DNA of 43,741 bases from CAYVUV01 sp964455095 (GTDB lineage Bacteria; Desulfobacterota; Binatia; HRBIN30; CADEER01). The stretch covers positions 1 to 43,741 of the forward strand of contig CAYVUV010000202.1 in NCBI GenBank assembly GCA_964455095.1, in the 5' to 3' direction. Numbering within the stretch: position 1 is the stretch's first letter; the number at the start of each line of letters is the position of its first letter. A model generated the notes under the pieces. It had not been told where the DNA came from. It ran no database searches and was given only the letters and a program-made list of their open reading frames with translations. Position numbers and translations under genes: made by a program. Shown here piece by piece: positions 1 to 7,785 of the stretch.

Positions 1-4
1 CTGG

Positions 5-27
5 CCCCCTCCTTGGAAAGGAGGGGG
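5..27 (-). terminator. Strong GC-rich hairpin downstream of psd
   Basis: A perfect 10-bp stem (5-14 pairing with 18-27) with a 3-base loop lies about 20 bases after the psd stop codon. The position fits a transcription end for the minus-strand psd operon. The window edge hides whether a T-tract follows, so it could equally be one arm of a dispersed palindromic element such as the one at 11066-11151. Confidence 0.35.
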
Positions 28-47
28 GACTCGGAGGTGAATAGTAC

Positions 48-902
48 TCAGCGCGGACCGTGCAGTGTGCCGATGCGCCGCCCCAACCGGAGGATTGTCC
101 CGGGTGGTTGGAAATCGAGGTCGACCAGCCCTGGGCTGGCAATCATGACGATGGTGGAGCCGAATTCGAAGCGGCCGAGCTCGTCGCCCTTGGCGAAGGC
201 GGGACCGGGGGCAGGGTAGACGCGTTCGCTGGCGATGGCGCGCGGGACATTGGTGGTCACGTCGTCGAAGGTCACGCGCACTTTGCCGACGTTGGTCGCG
301 CCGACGGCGACCAGGCAGATCAGGTCGCTCGGCGCGCCGCCGGCGAGGCGCAGGTAGATGCAGAGCCGCTCGTTCTGGGCGAAGAGGTTGGGCACGCCCT
401 CGATCCCGGCTCGATTGACCGGCCAGAGCGTGCCGGGGAGATGGACCGTGCGCACGACGTTCCCGGCGCACGGTGTGTGGAAGCGGTGGTAGTCGCGCGG
501 CGAGAGGTAGAGCGTGGCGTAGGCGCCGCCTTCGAGCTCGCGCGCCAGGACGGCATCGCCGAGCAGGGCGGCGAGGGGATACGTGCGGCCCTTGACCTGC
601 AGCAGCAGGCCGCGTTCGACCGCGCCCGAGCTGCCCCAGGCGCCGTCGCAGGGCGCGACCAGCGCCTGTGCGGCGGGATCGATCGGGCGGGCGTCGGGGC
701 GCAGGGCGCGGGTGAAGAACGCCTGCAGGCTGGCAAACGATTCGATCGGGTCGCGCACCTCGCTGAGGTCGACGCCGAAGAAGCGGGCAAAGGCGAGGAT
801 CTGGCGGCGCTGCAGCGGTGCCGGCAATCGCAGGCTGACCAGCTTGCCCGCCAGGCGTGAGAGCCACAGCTTGGGGAGGACGCGCAACAGGGCGATCAGC
901 AT
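48..902 (-). CDS. psd: Phosphatidylserine decarboxylase proenzyme
   Basis: Decarboxylates phosphatidylserine to phosphatidylethanolamine at the inner membrane. The 284-residue protein has the family landmarks in order: PCDG near residue 87 (catalytic Asp), SPRDYHRFH near 134-142, and FEFGST at 245-250. The Gly-Ser bond in that last motif (Ser249) is the self-cleavage site that gives the alpha and beta chains and the pyruvoyl group. Length matches proteobacterial Psd. The ATG at 902 lies 7 bases after the stop of the upstream VCBS lipoprotein gene, so the two are probably co-transcribed. The FGST variant instead of the common LGST is within known family variation. An archaetidylserine-type substrate cannot be excluded from sequence. 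Confidence 0.93.
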   Translation of the reverse strand: MLIALLRVLPKLWLSRLAGKLVSLRLPAPLQRRQILAFARFFGVDLSEVRDPIESFASLQAFFTRALRPDARPIDPAAQALVAPCDGAWGSSGAVERGLLLQVKGRTYPLAALLGDAVLARELEGGAYATLYLSPRDYHRFHTPCAGNVVRTVHLPGTLWPVNRAGIEGVPNLFAQNERLCIYLRLAGGAPSDLICLVAVGATNVGKVRVTFDDVTTNVPRAIASERVYPAPGPAFAKGDELGRFEFGSTIVMIASPGLVDLDFQPPGTILRLGRRIGTLHGPR

Positions 903-909
903 GCGCGGC

Positions 910-2145
910 TCATCGCGTCGGGTTCTCGTACCAGATGACGCCGAGCTGCTGGATCTCTTCGGTGGTCAGGACGTCGAGGTCGCCGTCGCCATCGAGGTCG
1001 AGGAGCTCGATGCGGTCGAACTTTTCGCCTTCCGGGCCGCTGATGCTGTACGACTCCGTCTCGGGTTCCTTCGCGTGCGCCGCGTCCGAGAGCCATACGA
1101 CGCTGTCCTCGCGGCCGACGAGATTGGTGCAGGTGAGGACGATATCCAGTGAACCGTTCAGGTCGACGTCGCCGACGGCGGCCGCTTTCGGATCGCCGAC
1201 ATGGCGCGGGTACATGAGCGGGACTTCGTCCCAGATATCCTCCGCGTCGTCGACGCGTTGGAACAGCGAGAGCTGCCGACCACCGACGGGTACGACGATC
1301 CGTTGCGGCCCCGATGCGCCCGGTACCGGGGCGATGAACACCGGGTTGCGGTCGCGCGCGCCGACGAAGTGTTGCGTCCAGAGGCCCGCCGCTGCACTCC
1401 CGGGACCGGGATTCTCGAGCCACCGCACACCCCGTACGGGGGAAGGCGAGCGGTCGCTTACCAGCAGGTCCTGGCGTCCGTCGCCGTTCATATCGATCGC
1501 ATCGATCGACATCACCCACCCGGCGGGGGCGATCTCGTGCAGCGTCCAGGCGCTCAAGTCGCGCGGGTTCGGTGGGGATTGCAGCCAGCCCACAATGGCC
1601 TTGCCCCGCTTGCTGCCGAGGACCAGATCAATGCCGTCCTGGCCGTCGATCTGCATAGGCAGCGCGTACATCCACTGCCGTCCCAGGGTGGCCGGCACGA
1701 CTTCGGTGCGCCAGGCGTGGGGGTCGAGAAAGTCGGCCGGATCCGACGGCGCGAAGCTGACAAAAATCGCCCGCGTGCGGCCTTCGGCGCTGCTCACGAC
1801 GTCCATGTGGCCGTCGCCATCGACATCGACCCACACGGCATCCTCGACCTGCGGGGTCACGCCCACCGTGACCGCGGGCCACGGCTCGCGCACGGCCTCA
1901 AATCCGGGGTGGAGGTATGCCCGGGTGATTCCCGACTGCTCCCAGGCGGTCGTCACGTCGGCGAGGCCGTCGCCGTTGACGTCGGCGATACGCACCCCGT
2001 CCGCGCCGCGAAACCGCGCGTCGATGGTGTGCCGCGCCCACGGGCTGGCAACGCCCGTCGGGCGCCCTTCATCCTCGCTGCACCCGGCTCCTCCGACGAG
2101 AAGAGACACGGCCACGAGCCAACCGAGTCGCTTTCGAAACAGCAT
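910..2145 (-). CDS. VCBS/FG-GAP repeat lipoprotein
   Basis: A 411-residue exported protein. The N-terminus is a short basic-hydrophobic signal ending in GGAGC (Cys22), which fits a lipobox. The mature part has at least five acidic calcium-loop repeats of the form DxNxDGxxD, including DVNGDGLAD, DVDGDGHMD, DMNGDGRQD, DVDLNGSLD and DLDGDGDLD. This is the pattern of FG-GAP/VCBS beta-propeller blades. It is likely an extracytoplasmic beta-propeller binding protein; no catalytic motif is visible and its ligand is unknown. It is the first gene of an apparent two-gene unit with psd. The link with phospholipid synthesis may be only co-transcription. Confidence 0.85.
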   Translation of the reverse strand: MLFRKRLGWLVAVSLLVGGAGCSEDEGRPTGVASPWARHTIDARFRGADGVRIADVNGDGLADVTTAWEQSGITRAYLHPGFEAVREPWPAVTVGVTPQVEDAVWVDVDGDGHMDVVSSAEGRTRAIFVSFAPSDPADFLDPHAWRTEVVPATLGRQWMYALPMQIDGQDGIDLVLGSKRGKAIVGWLQSPPNPRDLSAWTLHEIAPAGWVMSIDAIDMNGDGRQDLLVSDRSPSPVRGVRWLENPGPGSAAAGLWTQHFVGARDRNPVFIAPVPGASGPQRIVVPVGGRQLSLFQRVDDAEDIWDEVPLMYPRHVGDPKAAAVGDVDLNGSLDIVLTCTNLVGREDSVVWLSDAAHAKEPETESYSISGPEGEKFDRIELLDLDGDGDLDVLTTEEIQQLGVIWYENPTR

Positions 2146-2325
2146 CGGACGGCTCTCTTAACTGCCTTTGCGCAGGGCTTCAAGGCACGCTGGGCAGGGC
2201 ACTTGGGAGCAGTCAGCAGGGGCCCGATGTGCCCTGCCGCGTGACGTATGGCCCCGCGTGCGGCAATGAGATACTGCGAAACCGCATCGCAGGGCGCCCG
2301 GGATCTTCGGCATTGTCACGACGAG

Positions 2326-3144
2326 ATGGTGGACCTTCCAGCCTTCACATATTCCCGGCCGCGGACTCTCGCCGCGGCGCTGGCTGCCCTGGCTCGCCCG
2401 GGGGCCTGCATCTACGCCGGCGGGACCGATCTGCTCGTCGCGCTGGCGGAACGCCGGCCGTGGGTGCGCTTCGTGCGAGAGGTCGTCGACATCAAGGATG
2501 TCCCCGAGGCGCAGGGGGTGACGGAGTGCGGGACGCGCCTGCGCATCGGTGCCCTGGCGACCGCCGCCGAGCTCGCGTCGCATCGGCTCGTGCGGCGGCA
2601 CGCACGTGTGCTCGCCGAAGCCGCCGCGCAGACCTCGTCGCCAGCGCTGCGCCAACGCGGAACCGTAGGCGGGAACGTATCGACGCCTCATCCGGCCGGA
2701 GACGTGGTGACGGCTCTGCTCGCACTCGATGCGACGGTCGAAGTGGCGGAGGGGACGGCCGGGCGCGAGATGTCGCTGGCCGACTTCATGCGGGCACAGG
2801 CAAGGCATTGGCCGCGTCAAAACCTTATCCTGACTGTTTCGATCCGCAAGTGCCGGCGGAGCGCGTTCGAGAAGGTGGGGGCGCGAGCGGCGTTCAGTCG
2901 CTCCGTGGTCGCGGTCGGGGTCGCCGAGATGGACAACCAACTGCGCGTCGCTCTCGGCGGCCTGCGCGAGCGGCCGTTCCTGTCGTCCCGGGTCGCGGAA
3001 TCCGTCGGCGACAACCGGTCCCTCGCCACCGCACTCGCGGCGGAGTGCTGTCCGCCGGCGGACGCACTGGCCAGCGAGAGCTATCGGTTCGGGCTGGCCG
3101 AGACGTTGTTACGCCGGGCCGTGGCGCGCGTGGAGCGGCGATGA
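2326..3144 (+). CDS. Molybdenum hydroxylase FAD-binding subunit (CoxM/XdhB-like)
   Basis: Medium, FAD-binding subunit of a xanthine dehydrogenase/CO dehydrogenase-family hydroxylase; it passes electrons from the 2Fe-2S subunit to the final acceptor. The 272-residue protein has the two FAD loops: AGGTDLLVAL near residue 33, and TVGGNVSTPHPAGD near 112. It begins FTYSRPRTLAAALAAL, the usual start of this family. The ATG at 2326 is preferred over an upstream ATG at 2248 because the family homology begins directly there. Its stop overlaps the next start (ATGA), so the subunits are translationally coupled. The substrate is not predictable from this subunit. Confidence 0.92.
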   Translation: MVDLPAFTYSRPRTLAAALAALARPGACIYAGGTDLLVALAERRPWVRFVREVVDIKDVPEAQGVTECGTRLRIGALATAAELASHRLVRRHARVLAEAAAQTSSPALRQRGTVGGNVSTPHPAGDVVTALLALDATVEVAEGTAGREMSLADFMRAQARHWPRQNLILTVSIRKCRRSAFEKVGARAAFSRSVVAVGVAEMDNQLRVALGGLRERPFLSSRVAESVGDNRSLATALAAECCPPADALASESYRFGLAETLLRRAVARVERR

Positions 3145-3617
3145 GGCGAGGGGCGACGGTGACGGTGTCGGTCGCGGTCAACGGCCGCGTGCGCCGCGAG
3201 CGAGTTGCGGCATCGACGACGCTGCTCGGTTTGCTGCGTTCGCGCCTCGGTCTGACCGGCACGAAGGAAGGATGCAATGTCGGCGAGTGCGGCGCCTGCA
3301 CGGTTCTGATCGACGGTGTGGCGACCGTAGCCTGCCTGGTTCTTGCGGCGGAGGTCGACGGCCGCTCGGTGACGACGATCGAGGATCAAAAGGACGCGGG
3401 GTTGCGACGGCTGCGGCGCGCGTTTGCCGACGAGGCGGCGCTCCAGTGCGGCTTCTGCACGCCGGGAATGATCCTCGCCGCGAGCCGGCTGCCGGCGCGC
3501 GCTTCCAGCGCGACGATTCGAGCCGGGCTGGCCGGGAACCTCTGCCGTTGCACCGGATACACGAAGATCGTGCGCGCCGTGCAGCGCGCGGGGCGGGGAC
3601 GTGGCGCCAAGGGCTGA
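3141..3617 (+). CDS. Molybdenum hydroxylase 2Fe-2S subunit (CoxS/XdhC-small-like)
   Basis: Small iron-sulfur subunit of 158 residues carrying two 2Fe-2S clusters. The plant-ferredoxin-type cluster is seen as CNVGECGACTVLIDG plus a downstream Cys. The C-terminal helical cluster is seen as CGFCTPGMI and CRCTGY. It relays electrons from the molybdenum site to FAD. The start overlaps the stop of the FAD subunit by 4 bases, and the end overlaps the start of the large subunit by 17 bases. It is about the standard length for the family. Confidence 0.95.
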   Translation: MRRGATVTVSVAVNGRVRRERVAASTTLLGLLRSRLGLTGTKEGCNVGECGACTVLIDGVATVACLVLAAEVDGRSVTTIEDQKDAGLRRLRRAFADEAALQCGFCTPGMILAASRLPARASSATIRAGLAGNLCRCTGYTKIVRAVQRAGRGRGAKG

Positions 3618-5823
3618 GCGGGCGCACGGCGCCGCCGTGGGGCGGAGCCAGACGCGCACGGACGCCGCCGCGAAGACCACCGGTGCGGCGATCTATCCGC
3701 AAGACCTTGGGATTCCACCGGGATGTCTGCACCTCGCGACGGTGCGCGCGCCCGTCGCGCGGGCGCGGATCCGGCGCATCGACGCGGCGCCGGCCCTCGC
3801 CGTGCCGGGGGTCGTGCGCGTGCTCACTGCGCGCGACGTGCGCGGGACCAATCGCTTCGGCCTGATCGAACCCGACCAGGAGGTGCTGGTCGCGGATCGC
3901 GTGCGCGGGGCATCCGACGTGCTGGCGCTGGTGGTCGGCCGGAGCGAGGAAGCGGCCCGCGACGGCGCCCGTCGTGTCGGATTGGAGCTGTCCGTCGAGC
4001 CGCCGCTCGTCGACCCGCACCACGCCTGCGATCCGGACGCGCCGATCGTGCATCCCGAGCGGGCGGCGACCGGCTGGCATCCGAACCTGGTCGCCGAACA
4101 GGTGCTGGCGCGCGGCGAGGTCGACGCCGCACTGCGCCGCGCGGCGCAGGTGATCGAGGCGGAGTACCGCACCGGCTTTGTCGAGCATGCGTTCCTGGCA
4201 CCGGAAGCGGGGCTGGCAGAGCCTGGCGGCGATGGCGGCTTGACGCTCTACGTGGCGACGCAGTGGCCGCAGCAGGACCTGCGTCAGGCCGCCCTGGCGC
4301 TGGGGGAACCCGTCGCGGCGCTGCGGCTCGTTCAGCAGACGATCGGGGGCGCCTTTGGCGGACGTGAAGACGTCTCGCTGCAGATTCTCCTGCTGCTCGC
4401 GGCGCGCGCGCTGAACGCGCCCGTGCGCATGGTCTGGGATCGCGCCGAGTCGATGCGCGGGCACGGCAAGCGCCATCCGTTTCGCATCCGCCACGCCCTC
4501 GGCGCCGACCGTCGCGGGCAGCTGGTGGCGGCGCGCATCGACCTGTTGGCCGACGCCGGGTGCTACGCGAGCACCTCGGCTGCCGTGCTCGCCAACGCGA
4601 TGTCCCAGGCGTGTGGCCCGTACGCGCTCGAGCACGTGCGGATCACCGGCCGCGCGGTCTACACCAACAATCCGTACACCTGTGCCTTTCGCGGCTTCGG
4701 CGTGAACCAGGTGACGTTCGCGATGGAGCAACAGATGAACAAGCTCGCCGATGCGCTCGGGATCGCGCCCAGCGCGATTCGACGGCGGAATTTCGTCCGC
4801 GAGGGCGGGCAGATCGGCACCGGTCCCACGGTGGTGGCCTGCGCGGGTCTCAAACGGACCCTGTCGGCCGCGACGGCGCGCGCGCGGCGACGGCCGTTGC
4901 CGCGCGCGCGCGGTGACTGGCGTTGGGGGCGCGGCCTGGCGAGCGCGCTCAAGAACGTCGGGTTCAGCTTCGGCTTCGACGACCACGCGACAGCCAGCGT
5001 CACGGTTACCAGGGGCGGGGCGGCGGTGCGGGTCGGGGCGGCGGAGGTCGGCCAGGGGGCGGAGACGGTGCTGGCGCAGATCGCGGCGCAAGCCCTCGCC
5101 ATCGCCCCGGAGAAGGTGCATGTCGAGTGGCGCGACACCGCACAAGTGCCCGAGGCGGGCAGCGCGTCGGCGTCGCACCAGACCTTCGTGTCGGGGAACG
5201 CGGTGCGACTGGCCTGCGAGGAGGCGCGCCGGGCGATTGACGCTGTGGGCGGGTGGAAGAGGCTGCCGGCGGAGGGCGTCTCGGCGACCTTCACGTACCA
5301 TGCGCCGTCGACCGATCCGCTCGATCGGGCGGCGCCGACGCGGCACTCGTTCGCCTACGCATGGAGCAGTTGCGCGGCCGACGTGGGCGTCGACACGGCG
5401 ACGGGTCAGGTGCGCCTCGTGCGCGTCGTGAACGCGCTCGACGCCGGTCGCGTGATCAATCCGCAGCTGCTCGCCGGGCAGGTGGAAGGTGGCGTGGTGA
5501 TGGGGCAGGGCTATGCGCTGCAGGAGCACTTCCCGTTGCGCGCCGGGTTGCCGATCATCGGCAGCCTGGCGGGTTGCAATCTGCCCACGGCGGTGGATGC
5601 CGTTCCGGTCATCGAGACCATAGCGCTCGAAGGGGCCGACCCCGCCGGGCCGTACGGGGCCCGCGGCATCGGTGAGATTACGATGATACCGGTCGTCCCG
5701 GCGATCACCGCGGCGATCCACAGCGCGACCGGGGTGTGGGTCGACGAGATTCCGGTGCTCCCTGAGCGGATGCTCGCGGCGTTGCAACCGACGCAGCGGC
5801 CCACACCGGGGCGCCGCCGGTGA
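3601..5823 (+). CDS. Molybdenum hydroxylase large (Mo-cofactor-binding) subunit
   Basis: Catalytic large subunit of 740 residues, binding molybdopterin cytosine dinucleotide and performing hydroxylation on a carbon substrate. Landmarks in order: the a/b hammerhead N-domain; GGAFGGRED (cofactor loop); AFRGFGVNQ; GQGAETVLAQIAAQAL; and near the C-terminus GARGIGEITMIP, holding the conserved catalytic Glu. The GTG start at 3601 lies inside the 3' end of the 2Fe-2S gene, and the end overlaps the next gene, so the whole set reads as one operon. The active-site loop does not carry the CO-dehydrogenase signature, so CO oxidation is unlikely. Xanthine, aldehyde or an N-heterocycle are all possible substrates. 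Confidence 0.93.
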   Translation: MAPRAERAHGAAVGRSQTRTDAAAKTTGAAIYPQDLGIPPGCLHLATVRAPVARARIRRIDAAPALAVPGVVRVLTARDVRGTNRFGLIEPDQEVLVADRVRGASDVLALVVGRSEEAARDGARRVGLELSVEPPLVDPHHACDPDAPIVHPERAATGWHPNLVAEQVLARGEVDAALRRAAQVIEAEYRTGFVEHAFLAPEAGLAEPGGDGGLTLYVATQWPQQDLRQAALALGEPVAALRLVQQTIGGAFGGREDVSLQILLLLAARALNAPVRMVWDRAESMRGHGKRHPFRIRHALGADRRGQLVAARIDLLADAGCYASTSAAVLANAMSQACGPYALEHVRITGRAVYTNNPYTCAFRGFGVNQVTFAMEQQMNKLADALGIAPSAIRRRNFVREGGQIGTGPTVVACAGLKRTLSAATARARRRPLPRARGDWRWGRGLASALKNVGFSFGFDDHATASVTVTRGGAAVRVGAAEVGQGAETVLAQIAAQALAIAPEKVHVEWRDTAQVPEAGSASASHQTFVSGNAVRLACEEARRAIDAVGGWKRLPAEGVSATFTYHAPSTDPLDRAAPTRHSFAYAWSSCAADVGVDTATGQVRLVRVVNALDAGRVINPQLLAGQVEGGVVMGQGYALQEHFPLRAGLPIIGSLAGCNLPTAVDAVPVIETIALEGADPAGPYGARGIGEITMIPVVPAITAAIHSATGVWVDEIPVLPERMLAALQPTQRPTPGRRR

Positions 5824-6428
5824 ATCGGCTACCACCATTTGCCGGCCTGGTGCTCGCCGCGGGGGCCTCGCGTCGGATGGGAGCGCCCAAGGCGGCGCTG
5901 CGGATCGGCGGCGCGACGTTTGTCGAACGCGTGCTCGAGGGACTCATCGCGGCGCGCCTCGCTCCGATCGTCGTCGTCGCCGGCGCGCATCGGCCGGCGG
6001 TCATCGAGGCGTTGCCGCGCGACAGTGGGGCGCGCGTGGTCTTGAACCCCGCGCCCGAACGCGGGCAGCTCTCGTCGCTCCAGCTTGGGCTAGAGGAAAT
6101 ACTGACGGTCGCGCCCGAAGTGGAGGGCGTGGTAGTGGCCCTCGTCGATCACGCCCTCGTCGCGCCCGCTACGGTGGCGGCCCTCGTGGATGCGGCGCGC
6201 AATGACCCGGCGCCGATCCTCGTGCCGAGCTATGCGGGGCGGCGCGGACATCCGATCGTGTTCATGCGCTCCGTCTGGGCCGAGATCCTCGCCACACCCG
6301 ACTCCGAGAGCGCGCGCGTGGTCGTGCGGCGCGATCCGACCCGTGTGCGCGAGGTGGCTGTCGACGACCCCGGTGTGTTGCGCGACTTCGACACGCTGGA
6401 AGACCTGCGCGATTACGGCGCGGGGTGA
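5820..6428 (+). CDS. MocA/MobA-like molybdenum cofactor nucleotidyltransferase
   Basis: A 202-residue nucleotidyltransferase that probably converts molybdopterin to the cytosine (or guanine) dinucleotide form required by the adjacent hydroxylase. The N-terminal signature LAAGASRRMGAPKAAL is the NTP-binding loop of the MobA/MocA fold. VALVDHALVAP near residue 103 is the metal-binding Asp region, and RRGHPIVF is the downstream conserved loop. The GTG start overlaps the large-subunit stop by 4 bases. Clustering with an xdh-type operon favours the CTP-using MocA branch over MobA; this is inference. Confidence 0.88.
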   Translation: MNRLPPFAGLVLAAGASRRMGAPKAALRIGGATFVERVLEGLIAARLAPIVVVAGAHRPAVIEALPRDSGARVVLNPAPERGQLSSLQLGLEEILTVAPEVEGVVVALVDHALVAPATVAALVDAARNDPAPILVPSYAGRRGHPIVFMRSVWAEILATPDSESARVVVRRDPTRVREVAVDDPGVLRDFDTLEDLRDYGAG

Positions 6429-6439
6429 GGACGGCGTCC

Positions 6440-7513
6440 TCAGGCGATGCGGGACTTGGCGCCGAGGGCACTTGAAAGCGCGGCCGTTGCACGGTAGCTG
6501 CGCACCTGTTGCAGCTCGGCGGCTACGGCTATCGCGATCTCGCCGGGGTGCTTGCCGTGCAGAGCCGGGATGCCGATGGGACAGTGCATGCGGGCCAGGG
6601 CGTCCGCGGCGATTCCGCGCAGCTGGAGTCTGCGCTCGAAGCGCCGCCGCTTCGCGGCCGACCCGATGAGCCCGAAGTAGGCGAAATCGCCGCGGCGCAG
6701 GATGCGCTCACAGATTGCCAGGTCGAGCTGGTGACTGTGAGTCATGACGACGAAGTGGCTGCCGGCCGGCGCGGCCCCCACCTCGAGCTCCGGGGCGTCG
6801 GAGACCTCGGCCGAGACGTTGGCGGGGAGGGCAGGTGGGAACTGTGCCGCGCGACCGTCGATCCACAGCACCGGACACGGCAGGACGCCGAGGACCGAGA
6901 CCAGGGCGCGCCCGACATGGCCAGCGCCGAAGACCACGATCGGGGGTTCGCGGATGACCGGATCGAGGAGGACCGCACGCCCAGCGACGCGGATCGTCGT
7001 CGTGCCCCGCCCGTCGTCGAGAAGACGGCGGACGGTGCGAACCACCTCCGCTTCGAGCGGCGCGTCGCCCCAGTTGCCGGTCGCCCCCGACTCCGTGACG
7101 ACCAGCTTCGCGCCGACGGGCGGACACTCCGCGCTGCCGGCGTCGAGAACCGTGGCGATGACGCAGGCGAGCCCGGCGCCGACATGCTTCTCGACCGCCG
7201 CACACCAGGCCGTGTCGTCGACGCGTTCGAAGACCAGGTCGACGACGCCCCCGCAGCACTGCCCGAGCTGTGGTCCGAGTGCGATGCGCCGGGTGGCTAC
7301 GGCGTCGCCGGCCGCGAGCATCGCACGGGCGAGCTCAACGGCATCGTGCTCGAGGCGGCCGCCGCCGATGCTGCCGTGGAGCTCGGAGGCAGTCACGATC
7401 ATGCGAGCCCCGGGCTCGCGCGGTGCTGAGCCGGCGACCGAGGTGACGGTGACGAGAACGGCGGGGAGGTGGCGCCGCTCGAGGTGGGCGAGCACAGTCA
7501 GCCAGTCGACCAT
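6440..7513 (-). CDS. xdhC: XdhC/CoxF-family molybdenum enzyme maturation factor
   Basis: XdhC proteins bind molybdenum cofactor, assist its sulfuration and insert it into xanthine dehydrogenase-type enzymes. The 357-residue protein has the N-terminal XdhC/CoxI domain (VTSVAGSAPREPGARM near residues 23-38, GSIGGGRLEHDAV near 47, GQCCGGVVDLVFE near 83). It also has a C-terminal Rossmann-like domain (VVFGAGHVGRAL near 193, MTHSHQLDLAI near 257, FGLIGSAAKRRRF near 279). It is on the strand opposite the hydroxylase operon and converges on the MocA-like gene with an 11-base gap. The lasso-leader-like peptide gene lies 82 bases upstream on the same strand, so read-through from its promoter is possible. 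Confidence 0.93.
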   Translation of the reverse strand: MVDWLTVLAHLERRHLPAVLVTVTSVAGSAPREPGARMIVTASELHGSIGGGRLEHDAVELARAMLAAGDAVATRRIALGPQLGQCCGGVVDLVFERVDDTAWCAAVEKHVGAGLACVIATVLDAGSAECPPVGAKLVVTESGATGNWGDAPLEAEVVRTVRRLLDDGRGTTTIRVAGRAVLLDPVIREPPIVVFGAGHVGRALVSVLGVLPCPVLWIDGRAAQFPPALPANVSAEVSDAPELEVGAAPAGSHFVVMTHSHQLDLAICERILRRGDFAYFGLIGSAAKRRRFERRLQLRGIAADALARMHCPIGIPALHGKHPGEIAIAVAAELQQVRSYRATAALSSALGAKSRIA

Positions 7514-7595
7514 CCAGATCCACGAGCCGAGGTGCGGTGCCGAGAGACCGACGTCCTACTGGACTCGCCGAGGCCGCCAGCGACGCCAACCGGGC

Positions 7596-7733
7596 CTACA
7601 CAATGGAGGGGTTCAGTCCGGTGACCAGGTGCCACTCGTCGTGGCGTTCGAGAACGGGCGCCGTGTAGGGGCGTTTGCGCGCCGTTGCGTTGCTCTGTGA
7701 TTCGCCGGAGTCCTCGACTTCCATCTCATCCAT
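7596..7733 (-). CDS. Lasso-type leader peptide (putative RiPP precursor)
   Basis: A 45-residue peptide from ATG at 7733 (or 42 residues from ATG at 7724). An acidic, Ser-rich N-terminus is followed by KRPYTAPVLERHDEW and a tail HLVTGLNPSIV. The motif YxxPxL, and a Thr exactly ten residues after the Leu, match the leader consensus recognised by the lasso RRE protein (B1) and cut by B2. The usual Gly in the middle is Asp here. In lasso precursors the Thr is the second-last leader residue, leaving only LNPSIV here as core. That is too short for a lasso ring, with no Asp/Glu acceptor. Divergent from a P450 and close to B2-like, kinase and RRE genes. A longer 98-residue reading from 7892 would overlap the P450 start and is less likely. 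Confidence 0.6.
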   Translation of the reverse strand: MDEMEVEDSGESQSNATARKRPYTAPVLERHDEWHLVTGLNPSIV

Positions 7734-7739
7734 GCGCAG

Positions 7740-7768
7740 CGTATACCCGGATCGTCTGAATCTGTCGA
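7740..7768 (-). promoter_or_regulatory. Candidate sigma70-type promoter of the leader-peptide gene
   Basis: On the minus strand, a TCGACA box (7768-7763) is followed by a 17-base spacer and TATACG (7745-7740). The -10 box ends 6 bases before the ATG at 7733. A start of transcription at the usual distance would fall on or next to this ATG, so the mRNA would be leaderless. No Shine-Dalgarno sequence is visible, which agrees. Confidence 0.35.
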
Positions 7769-7785
7769 GACCGCGTAGCTTGACG

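Noticed and set aside
857..2161. Plus-strand open frame of 434 codons
   Set aside because: Antisense to the VCBS lipoprotein, Ser/Arg/Thr-rich, no family signal.
2493..3144. CO dehydrogenase operon (coxMSL)
   Set aside because: Subunit order and domains fit the superfamily, but the large subunit does not show the CO-dehydrogenase active-site Cys loop.
3178..5838. Minus-strand open frame of 886 codons
   Set aside because: It lies antisense to the 2Fe-2S and large subunits, is rich in Arg/His/Ala with no domain, and is a by-product of high GC.
7596..7733. Ordinary class II lasso peptide precursor
   Set aside because: The leader fits, but the residues left after the cleavage site are too few and lack the acidic ring acceptor.
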